DNA of 64,000 nucleotides from CALUVN01 sp944323595 (GTDB lineage: Bacteria > Cyanobacteriota > Vampirovibrionia > Gastranaerophilales > Gastranaerophilaceae). How positions within the stretch are numbered: the first letter of the stretch is position 1; the number at the start of each line of letters is the position of its first letter. A program made the translations under genes and the position numbers. The notes under the pieces are model-generated. The model was not told the origin of the DNA. It saw nothing but the letters and a program-made list of their open reading frames with translations, and made no database searches. The DNA lies in NCBI GenBank assembly GCA_963931255.1, contig OZ006972.1:496001-560000 (forward strand). The letters run 5' to 3'. Below, piece by piece: positions 29,826 to 38,200 of the stretch.

Positions 29826-30215
29826 TTAAATTTCAGAAACGGAGATACTTGTGATGCCTGAATTTCTGGCATTGTCCATTAATTTAACAACAGCACCGTG
29901 CGTAGCTTCGCCGTCAGTTTCTATCATCATACCATCAGGATAGTTAGGAGCAGCTGTTTTTAAAGTTGAAGCCAGTTGTTCAACGCCAATTTCTTCACCG
30001 TCTATATAATATCTGTCATCTGCGGACACGTTCACTGTCAAAATTTTCGGATCATTTTTCACCTGTTCTGCATCAACATTTTCCGGCACAGTAAGATTTA
30101 AGCCCTGCTGATCCAGCAACGGTGCTATTACCATCATGATAATTAACAAAACCAGAAAAATATCTGTTAAAGGTGTTATGTTTATTTCATTAAATGTTTC
30201 ACGTTGACGGCTCAT
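29826..30215 (-). CDS. exbD: ExbD/TolR-family protein (second copy)
   Basis: 129 residues. Starts FNEINITPLTDIFLVLLIIMMVIAP, the conserved cytosolic lead and single transmembrane helix with the proton-path aspartate (PLTD). A periplasmic domain ending ITSISVSEI follows. It shares its first ~35 residues with the adjacent copy but has a different periplasmic part. Two bases separate it from the upstream exbD. It forms the ion-driven motor with ExbB. Having two ExbD proteins implies heteromeric or alternative motors. Confidence 0.9.
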   Translation of the reverse strand: MSRQRETFNEINITPLTDIFLVLLIIMMVIAPLLDQQGLNLTVPENVDAEQVKNDPKILTVNVSADDRYYIDGEEIGVEQLASTLKTAAPNYPDGMMIETDGEATHGAVVKLMDNARNSGITSISVSEI

Positions 30216-30217
30216 TT

Positions 30218-30664
30218 TTAAGCTCCCTCATTAGTTTCCTGCAGATCTTTTTGTTCTTTTTTGCTTAAAGGTTCACCTGCTACTATAAGTTTTTTGTATT
30301 CTGCATCCTGTGCAGCGTTCATTACTTTCATTATTTCGGAACTTTTTACATTCTGATCGGCTTTTACTACAACTTCCGGTTTTTCTAAGGACGGCTTCAG
30401 GGCAATGAGTTCATCAGTGAGTGTTTCTGAATTAATCTCACGACCGTTGATGTACATAAGACCTTCCTGCGTAATTGCAACTTCTGCATTTTTCTGTTCA
30501 ATGGCAACACCGCTGTTTATTTCCGGAACTGTTATTGCATTATCCATTGATTGGAATGTTGGTGCCACTACCATCATGATAATTAACAAAACCAGAAAAA
30601 TATCTGTTAAAGGCGTTATGTTTATTTCTGTAAAAAGTTTGTCTTTTTTGGTACTCATTCCCAT
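30218..30664 (-). CDS. exbD: ExbD/TolR-family protein (first copy)
   Basis: 148 residues, MGMSTKKDKLFTEINITPLTDIFLVLL: same cytosolic lead and transmembrane helix as the second copy, with the functional aspartate. The periplasmic domain (VAITQEGLMYINGREINSE, PEVVVKADQNVKSSEIMKVM) has the ExbD/TolR fold pattern. A charged C-terminal tail (KKEQKDLQETNEGA) is specific to this copy. It lies third in the tonB-exbB-exbD-exbD operon. Confidence 0.92.
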   Translation of the reverse strand: MGMSTKKDKLFTEINITPLTDIFLVLLIIMMVVAPTFQSMDNAITVPEINSGVAIEQKNAEVAITQEGLMYINGREINSETLTDELIALKPSLEKPEVVVKADQNVKSSEIMKVMNAAQDAEYKKLIVAGEPLSKKEQKDLQETNEGA

Positions 30665-30685
30665 TTGCGTAAATCCTTTTTTAGA

Positions 30686-31333
30686 TTATAAAGATAAGTT
30701 TGAAGTTGAAGTACTTGTTGTTTTACCCTCTGAATCAACAAAACTCAGGAATAATAATTTAATTAACTGGAAGTCATCTTCATAGCGTTTAACGATTGAT
30801 TGGAAAGAGTTGAAGAACACAACCGCAACAATCGCAACCCCAAGACCGAAAGCTGTAGCAATCAATGCTGAACCAATACCCATTGCAACTGCTGCGGATT
30901 GGTTACCTTGAACAGCTAAGTCCTGGAACGTATACAGAATTCTGACAACTGTTCCGAACAAACCTAAAAACGGAGCAACACCGCCGATTGTACCGAGAAT
31001 AGTAAGATGGCTTTCAAGTTTTCTTGTTGCAAGAGCCGCAGCGATATCAAATGAGCGCGAAAAACCGCTTTTTTGTTCTGAGAATATTCTTACTGCTTCT
31101 TCTGTAACTTCACCTATAACGCCGCCGCATCTTACTGCTATATCCTGCGCACCTTGAAGATTATTTTTTGCAAGTTCTTTTTGCAATCTCGGAATTAAGA
31201 GAACAACATCACGTTTGTTCTTTTTGTAAAATGAAAATCTGTTGATAACTACCGCAACTACCAGAATTGAACATACCAGAATCGGCAGTAATACAGGCCA
31301 GTCAAGTTTGATTGAATGTAATAATAGTTCCAT
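30686..31333 (-). CDS. exbB: ExbB/TolQ-family proton-channel protein
   Basis: 215 residues from the ATG with AGAGGA upstream. A longer version starting at 31393 has no ribosome site. Three membrane helices: WPVLLPILVCSILVVAVVI; the pair around LGTIGGVAPFLGLFGTVVRI; and GIGSALIATAFGLGVAIVAVVFFN, with the family's conserved Thr/Gly residues. It forms the pentameric channel around the ExbD helices and energises TonB. The final ~20 residues are Ser/Thr-rich. Confidence 0.93.
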   Translation of the reverse strand: MELLLHSIKLDWPVLLPILVCSILVVAVVINRFSFYKKNKRDVVLLIPRLQKELAKNNLQGAQDIAVRCGGVIGEVTEEAVRIFSEQKSGFSRSFDIAAALATRKLESHLTILGTIGGVAPFLGLFGTVVRILYTFQDLAVQGNQSAAVAMGIGSALIATAFGLGVAIVAVVFFNSFQSIVKRYEDDFQLIKLLFLSFVDSEGKTTSTSTSNLSL

Positions 31334-31399
31334 AATTTTATCCTCTTTTTTATAATATTGTACTTTATTTTTATTATATATGCGATTGTTCATAATTTG

Positions 31400-32599
31400 T
31401 TAGTTGTATCCGGAGGCGCCGAACACGTTATAATCAAACGTGAACTGGATATCAATATGCTGTCCTTTAAATTCTGCAGGAAGCGGTTTAAACGGTGCGG
31501 TAGCCTGAACTGCATTAATTGCAGCTTTATCCGCACTCGGCAATCCTGAAGACTTAAACACACTGCATGAAAGCAATCGTCCGTCTTTTGCTATTTTAAA
31601 CAACAGTACTACCCGTTTACTTTCATTACCTTTAGGCGGATCCCAGTTCATTTTTATACGTCGTTGAAGTTCTCTCATATAAGGACCGAAATCCGGTTCT
31701 CTAATTGTATCAATACCAGGAGCGCCGTTAGGATTTCCAGGACCAGGGTTTCCTGTAACACCGGAACCGCCTCCGCCGCCTTTGGCAAGTTTTGTACCTG
31801 AAGCGCTTCCTCCGCCTGTAGGAGCCAGTGACGGTGTTGGTGCATAAGTTGAATGACCGCCTCCGCCAGCTGCTGAAGATGATTTACCTGAACCGCTTAT
31901 AGGACCTGTTGCATAAGCACCCGGTTTAGTGCCTCCTTTTGGAACCGGTACTGTAAATGCAGATGATGGTTTTGCTACAGGTTTCGGGGTTGATGGAGGT
32001 TTAATTGATGGTCTGGCAGTCGGCGGGGCCGGTTTTGGCGGCGCTATTTTTGCCGGACCTTTTGGTACAGGGGCTTCTGTTTTTGCAGGTTTTGCCGCCG
32101 GTTTTTGAACAGGTGCCGGTGTTGGCATCTTAGCTACAGTTTTTTTCGGCTGCGGCTGTTGAGCGGGTTTCTTTGCTGCCGGCTGCGGGCTGGGAGCCGG
32201 AGATGGTTTTTGTGCCTTAGCAGGCGCCGGTGACGGCATTGAAACTTTTTTGGTCGGATCGTGATGTCCGCCGGCACGGGAATCTCTGTCTGAACGATAA
32301 GGCGTATTCGGGTTAATAGGTTTTGCTTCCTTTTCAACCAGAACGAATTCAATATCATTCATCTTAGGTTTTGGTCTGTCAAATATTGCCAGATGAATAC
32401 CAAGCAGGGCTAATATAAAGAATACAAGCCAGGCTGCGCCTACGACCGTCGGGTGTAATATCGTTGATATTACGAGTGATTTTTTTAAACTGTCGTCCTC
32501 ATCTTTACGCAAAACCGCAGGGGTAGTATAGGCGCTTTTTTCTTGATTTTTAGGCTCTTCTTCTAAATAATTATCGCTGTATTTTCCTAAGATAGACAT
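31400..32599 (-). CDS. tonB: TonB/TolA-family energy transducer
   Basis: 399 residues. A cytoplasmic N-terminal ~45 residues precedes the membrane anchor (VGAAWLVFFILALLGIHLAIF), longer than usual. A ~150-residue Pro/Ala/Lys spacer spans the periplasm, then a Gly/Ser-rich hinge. The C-terminal domain begins MRELQRRIKMNWDPP and ends DIQFTFDYNVFG, the TonB/TolA fold. It heads the operon with exbB and two exbD. No outer-membrane receptor or tolB/pal is in the window, so TonB versus Tol function is open. Confidence 0.85.
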   Translation of the reverse strand: MSILGKYSDNYLEEEPKNQEKSAYTTPAVLRKDEDDSLKKSLVISTILHPTVVGAAWLVFFILALLGIHLAIFDRPKPKMNDIEFVLVEKEAKPINPNTPYRSDRDSRAGGHHDPTKKVSMPSPAPAKAQKPSPAPSPQPAAKKPAQQPQPKKTVAKMPTPAPVQKPAAKPAKTEAPVPKGPAKIAPPKPAPPTARPSIKPPSTPKPVAKPSSAFTVPVPKGGTKPGAYATGPISGSGKSSSAAGGGGHSTYAPTPSLAPTGGGSASGTKLAKGGGGGSGVTGNPGPGNPNGAPGIDTIREPDFGPYMRELQRRIKMNWDPPKGNESKRVVLLFKIAKDGRLLSCSVFKSSGLPSADKAAINAVQATAPFKPLPAEFKGQHIDIQFTFDYNVFGASGYN

Positions 32600-32681
32600 T
32601 TTTATTTCCCGTTAGTGAATTCTCTATTACATTTTATTTTATCTCAAAAATAAAACGATTACCCGATTGTACGGTAATTTA

Positions 32682-33416
32682 TTAATTATATGCGGCAGGG
32701 TTAACTGTAATAGGTTGGGTGAGGATAAGTTCAACAGAAGCATTAACAGGAATTTCTACATCGTCGCCTTTATCCCATAAAGATTTAACCAGACCGCCGC
32801 CTGCGCCGACAGCAGTACCGAGAGCGGCACCTTTACCTACACTGCCGCCTGCAAGTGCGCCGAATACAACACCTGACAATGCACCGGCAGCAGCACCGCC
32901 TGCCAAATCTTTACCGTAATCTTTAGCTACATCCATTTTAGTTCCGCCAACAAGAACGCCTGTGTTATCTTCGGTTTTGATTACGGCCGCAATAGGAATT
33001 TGAACACCGTAAGGGGTTACTATCTGGTTAAAACGCAAAAGCAATTTACCGTTCATACTGCCATGTTTTGCCTTGGAAACTTCCAGTACCGTACCTACAA
33101 CAGAACTGCCTGCAGGTGCGATGAGGCTGCCGTTATAATAAAAATCGGAACTCAGTGCGAGATTTACTGTTTGTCCGAGCACCGCAGTTGACGAATTTAT
33201 AGGGGCAGTAACCACTGCTGGAACGGACTGTCCTGCAGGGACGGTCACAACGCTGCCTTTCAGTGTGCCGTTACTGCTTGTATAAGTTTGCGGTCTGTAA
33301 TAATTTGGCTGATATACAGGTTGTTGCGTTTCAGTAAAATTATAATTCGGTGCAGCTAATACAGCATTTGAAGCTATTAAAATTACTGCAAGTGCCATGC
33401 TGAGTTTTTTTCTCAT
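32682..33416 (-). CDS. Secreted envelope protein with glycine-zipper segment
   Basis: 244 residues. Signal peptide KLSMALAVILIASNAVLA. The middle has a beta-rich domain (IPAVVTAPINSSTAVLGQTV, LIAPAGSSVVGTVLEV, GVQIPIAAVIKT) reminiscent of the VirB10/TrbI-type barrel. Then comes a glycine-zipper (GGAAAGALSGVVFGALAGG) that could insert in the outer membrane. It is paralogous to the next gene upstream. It lies just upstream of the tonB operon on the same strand. An outer-membrane channel or transport role is speculative. Confidence 0.65.
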   Translation of the reverse strand: MRKKLSMALAVILIASNAVLAAPNYNFTETQQPVYQPNYYRPQTYTSSNGTLKGSVVTVPAGQSVPAVVTAPINSSTAVLGQTVNLALSSDFYYNGSLIAPAGSSVVGTVLEVSKAKHGSMNGKLLLRFNQIVTPYGVQIPIAAVIKTEDNTGVLVGGTKMDVAKDYGKDLAGGAAAGALSGVVFGALAGGSVGKGAALGTAVGAGGGLVKSLWDKGDDVEIPVNASVELILTQPITVNPAAYN

Positions 33417-33486
33417 AAATCTCTCTACCTTTCCTTTTACAAGTATCCGTATATAATAACGATTATCAACTATAAATTGTTCATTG

Positions 33487-34110
33487 TCAATTTGTTAAGG
33501 TATGTGTAATCCACACAGGGGCGGTCAAAATAATGATTAAATCTACGCCTGCGGCGACTCTGGTATGTTCACCCATCTTGCGGGTTCTTCCGGGGCGAAC
33601 TTGAAGAGTCGCGCCCTTGACGTTATACCAGCCCTGAAACCTTGTCTGATAATGGGGCATTTTGACAAACTCTGCCGGCTGTGTAAGTTCTCCGCCTATT
33701 ATATTGTTGTTAGAGGTGTGAACATATCCTTTTATCGGGATTTCAAAACCGTCAGCATATACCATTTTAGTTATTTTAATCTTCATTGAAGCATTAGTGC
33801 CGACAATAGGTTCGTTTATTTTTTCAATATAGCCGTAAAGTTCAGTGTCTTTGGGGATAATTTTTGTATCATAAAGGAACAAATCATTTGTGGCAATGAA
33901 TTTGACTTTATACCCCTCGGGGCAGTATTGGGTTGAAATTTCCTGTGCGCTTACGGCAGGGATAAACGTGCCGGCAGGAAGTTCTATCCCGTCATAATCA
34001 CGCATTTCAATTTGCGGATTTTGGATAGTGACATTTTCATCTTCCGGCGCTGCAAATACATTCACGCCGGCTAGCAGTAATATAAGTAATATTGCCGTAA
34101 TCTTTTTCAT
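33487..34110 (-). CDS. Secreted envelope protein, paralogue of the neighbouring gene
   Basis: 207 residues with signal peptide (KITAILLILLLAGVNVFAA). The domain layout follows its neighbour: LPAGTFIPAVSAQEIS, DTKIIPKDTELYGYIEKI, GFEIPIKGYVHTS, and a closing strand VDLIIILTAPVWIT comparable to VELILTQPITV. The glycine-zipper is replaced by an Arg-rich stretch (RPGRTRKMGEHTR). The pair looks like an old tandem duplication. Function unknown. Confidence 0.65.
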   Translation of the reverse strand: MKKITAILLILLLAGVNVFAAPEDENVTIQNPQIEMRDYDGIELPAGTFIPAVSAQEISTQYCPEGYKVKFIATNDLFLYDTKIIPKDTELYGYIEKINEPIVGTNASMKIKITKMVYADGFEIPIKGYVHTSNNNIIGGELTQPAEFVKMPHYQTRFQGWYNVKGATLQVRPGRTRKMGEHTRVAAGVDLIIILTAPVWITHTLTN

Positions 34111-34218
34111 AGTTTTAATTATAACAATTTTTTTACATTATTCAACCCGGCAAACAGGCAAACATGATGTTTGGCAAACGTAACGTTTGCATCAATAGGA
34201 CTTTCAACTTTCAAAAAA

Positions 34219-34270
34219 TCGCCTGTAATAAATATTCAAAAATTTTTGAACATCTTTGAAGCGCCGGCTT
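34219..34270 (+). repeat. Dispersed intergenic palindromic repeat, copy C
   Basis: TCGCCTGTAATAAATATTC ... perfect inner palindrome TTCAAAAATTTTTGAA ... GCGCCGGCTT, preceded at 34162-34200 by AAACATGATGTTTGGCAAACG-type palindromes. Lies in the gene-free region 34111-34730. Confidence 0.7.
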
Positions 34271-34309
34271 TTATGTAAACCGCTTCTTCCCCTCTCCTTA
34301 GTAGGAGGC

Positions 34310-34412
34310 GGATTTGCGGACGGACGACACGGAGTTAGTCCGGATAGCGAACGGAACGAGACTGCTTAGCCGCAGGCTTTTTGTCGAGTCTCCGTGAGCG
34401 TGGAGCAAATCC
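34310..34412. repeat. GC-rich nested inverted-repeat element
   Basis: Outer arms GGATTTGC (34310-34317) and GCAAATCC (34405-34412). Next arms are CACGGAG (34328-34334) and CTCCGTG (34390-34396). An inner GAGACT / AGTCTC pair surrounds GCTTAGCCGCAGGC. It is far more GC-rich than its surroundings and interrupts a CTCTCC...GGGGTGAGG arm of the intergenic repeat family. Confidence 0.6.
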
Positions 34413-34480
34413 AAGACAGGGGGTAGGGGTGAGGTGCAAACATTATGTTTGCATCAAGACGTCTCATCAAGATTGGAAAA

Positions 34481-34533
34481 GTCGCCTGTATTAGGTGTTC
34501 AAAAAATTTTGAATATCTTTGAAATACCGGCTT
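34481..34533 (+). repeat. Dispersed intergenic palindromic repeat, copy D
   Basis: GTCGCCTGTATTAGGTGTTC ... AAATTTTGAATATCTTTG ... ACCGGCTT, preceded by GCAAACATTATGTTTGC (34437-34453) and followed by CCCTCGCCCC. Confidence 0.7.
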
Positions 34534-34730
34534 ATATTGTTCCCTCGCCCCTTAATCTTGACATCATTAAAATCTCTCCCCCATACAATCCAAACAATAA
34601 AGAAGCGGCATAGTTGCCGCTTTTTTTATCCTTAATTCCTATATTCCTTTTGTTCTCTTTACTTTTCCTTGCTTCACTTTTATCCTTATTGATTTTCCAA
34701 CGTTTCCTTAATTTTCTTTTTTCCTATTGA

Positions 34731-35015
34731 TTATCCAACGAAAGCTTTTGATACGAAGTTTGCGATTTCAAAGAATGAATCTTTAACGAATTCTTTAGCA
34801 AGAGTTTTAATAGGTCTGTTTTCAATACAATCAAAAACGTAATAAATCGGATCTTGGGAATTGTTGAATCTCATTCTTCTGTCTTTTTTCTCAAGATAGT
34901 TGTAATCTTCAATTCTGAAAGGTTTAGTTACTGCCTTTTTTCTAGCTGTGTTAGGTCTTTTCTTTGTTAAGGAGCCGAATTGACCTTGTTTACCTTTTTG
35001 ATCTGTTGCTAACAT
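34731..35015 (-). CDS. Small basic protein of unknown function
   Basis: 94 residues with a purine-rich AAGAGAA site before the ATG. The N-terminal half is strongly basic (KKRPNTARKKAVTKPFR, KKDRRMRF). The C-terminal half is more hydrophobic (FVKDSFFEIANFVSKAFVG). It is transcribed away from the second autotransporter, so the region 35016-35206 must hold divergent promoters. No family recognised. A nucleic-acid-binding role is only a composition-based guess. Confidence 0.55.
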   Translation of the reverse strand: MLATDQKGKQGQFGSLTKKRPNTARKKAVTKPFRIEDYNYLEKKDRRMRFNNSQDPIYYVFDCIENRPIKTLAKEFVKDSFFEIANFVSKAFVG

Positions 35016-35206
35016 TTTCTCTTGCTCTCTTTCTCGTCTTGGACATTTATCTCTTATGTATATATAAAGTATTTAACTCGAAAAAAATTGCCTTTTTTGA
35101 ATGTTTTTTGTAACAAAATGTTAACAATCAAATTGGGATTATTAAAGGAAAATAAAAAGTTAACCGTAAATAAAAATGTGTTTCAAGAATAGAAGGAGGA
35201 TATAGT

Positions 35207-38200
35207 ATGAAAAATAAAAACAGCCTAAAACCCTTAAATAGTGCAAATTCACTAAGGGGTGGGGGGGTAACCTCTAAGGCATTATTAGCGGCTTTGCTGC
35301 TCGGGGTAACACCGGCTGTCGCAAGTGATTTAGGCACGCCGACTTTGGGGGATGATAGTGCGTATACTCTTACAAAGGTAGATACAGCAGGCAAAAATAC
35401 TATTACTAAGTTTGAATATAACTCCTCAACAGGCGAATTTACACCAGTTTATTATCGTATGGATTTGAAACAAACTGAATTCGGGACAGGTTCGGAAACA
35501 ATACAGGCACAGGTTAATACACCGGATTCACCCGTTGATATAACTGTTCATTATCCGGCAGAACAGGCAAATTACAGTACTTCATATACTGGAAAAACTA
35601 TTAATATGCCTAATCTTACAAATGCAGACTCTCCGGCTCAAGGCGGTGCTGCATTTGTCAATAATGATACCGGCGTCGTATATAATAATATTCTGGTTAA
35701 GGATAACCATACCACGATGACTTTTTCAGACGGCTCTTCAAGAGCTGATAGTTACTTAGAAGCGGGCTCTATTGCCAATAACGGTAGTATTTCAAATTTA
35801 AACGGTGATTTTATTGGTAATTCATTAGATGCAGATATCCAATCTCTTTATAGCCATGCTAATGCATATACTTCTGGAGGTGTTCTTTCTAATAGTGGAA
35901 CTATAGAAAATTTATCTGGCAATTTTTATAAAAATACTATATCGGCTAATACAGAGGTCATTCGAGGCGGGGCTATTTATAACAGTGGCACAATAAATAA
36001 TTTTACCGGTAATTTTATTGAAAACGAAGCGAGAGGTAACAAAAGCTATGGCGGCGCCATATATAACTCATCAACAATAGACAACTTGCAAGGTTTGTTT
36101 GCAAATAATTATGCTGAATATCGTGGCGGGGCTATTTATAATAATAACTACAGCGATTATCGTAATGATGGTGAGAGTAGCAGTGATTATATAATTGGCA
36201 ACGGTATTGGTTTAGTAAATGCAGATTTTATTGGTAACTATTCAGGAGATCAAGGTGGTGCTATTTACAACAAATGGGGTGATATTAAAGAACTTAACGG
36301 TGATTTTATTGCAAATCATTCAGGTGACGGAGGCGCGATACGCAATATTGGAAATATAGGTAAGATAACAGCCAATTTTATAGGTAATTATGGCAGCGGA
36401 CAGGGCGGTGCTCTCTCTAATTATGGAGATCAAGAACGTAACCGGTATGATGATAATTCTCGCCCTGGGCAATGGAGAAACTTTTCTGTTGGCAATATAA
36501 CAGGTGACTTTATAGGTAATCACATTGATACTACAGATGAATCCGGTTATGGCGGCGCGATTTACAACAAAAATAATAATGCTTATGAAGCTGATGGTTA
36601 TTCTGCTGAAAAATTTTACTCAACAGTAGGTAATATTAAAGGTGACTTTATTGGAAACTATGTAACCGGAGCGACAAAAGCCTCCGGCGGAGCAATTTAT
36701 AATTATGACAATATTATTATTGATGGTATAAATGGGGATTTTATAGGCAATTACGCAAAATCAACAGAAGATAAAGTCTACGGTGGCGCAATACATAATG
36801 AGTTGAATACAGAAATTACCAACGGTATAAATGGTAACTTTTACCGGAACTATGCAGATGCCTACAAAGATGCTTCCGGCGGTGCGGTTTACAATGACTT
36901 TAGTACTATATCAAGTATTACTGGTAATTTTGTAGAAAACCACGCCAAATCCGAAACAAAAAAAGCTCTTGGCGGTGCTATTAATAATAATGATCAAGCT
37001 TTTATAAATGAGATTAACGGCAATTTTCACAAAAATTATGCCGAAGCCGTAAAAGACAATGCCTTTGGAGGTGCTATTTACAATGATCAGGGCACGAAAT
37101 ATTCTAGTGGCGGCATTTTGAAAATAACATCAAGCTTTACTGAAAACTATGTTTCATCCAACAAACAAGCTTACGGCGGTGCGTTATACACAGATGGTTT
37201 GATTGAAGATATGAAAGCCGATTTTACAGGCAACTATGCAATATCTCAAGAAGGCAAGGCTTCAGGCGGAGCATTATACGTGGATAATGAAAGTGTTGTA
37301 AAATCAGCAATCGCAAACTTTACTGATAACTATACCTCCACAACGAGCGGTACTGCCGCCGGTGGTGCTGTTTATAATAATAGCGTCATTGAAAAATTAA
37401 GCGGTAATTTTGTTAATAACCAAGCTGTTGCAGATTCAGGCAAAGCTTATGGCGGAGCTGTTTATAACCTTGTTGATACCGTCTGTGCAAATAGAATAGT
37501 CAAAATCTATAGTGCTGATGGTGAATCTTTATTATTTGATTTAGGCTCTGGTTATTACGCTGAAGCTTCTGACAAATTATATATTGAAGATGCAATTTTT
37601 CAAAATAACAGTGCTGTTTCAAATAGTGGCAATGCATACGGTGGCGCGATTTATAACAACGACAGAATTTTTGTTGGTGATAAAGAAATAAATATTTATA
37701 TGGATTGGAGTGAAAGCACTGATTCATTTTTAAATAGTATCAAAGACAAATACCTCGGAGGTGAGCAGGTAGATCCTGATGAATTCAAAGCTAATGCCGA
37801 ACGCCCGCTTACTGAATTAAAAAACGTATCATTTATGGATAACAAAGCTATATCCGAAAGCGGCAGCGCTAAAGGCGGAGCGATTTATACCAGCGGTAAT
37901 ATGAAGATTACTGCTGACAACTATCAGTCTGTATTCAGCGGTAATATGGCGAACGACGAGCAGGAAGCTATTTACGTTGATGAATCCAAATACTGGGAAG
38001 AACCTACTACATTAACACTGGAAGCAACTAACGGCGGGTCGTTCATCTTTGAGGACAAAATTAACGGCAAAGAAGGCTACATTCTTGAACTCAAGGGCGA
38101 CAACAAGGATAACACAACTTTCTATATACGTAATGATATGAAAAATGCTGATTTGAGAATTTCTAATACAACTTTCAACGCGATTAACGATAAGGTACAC

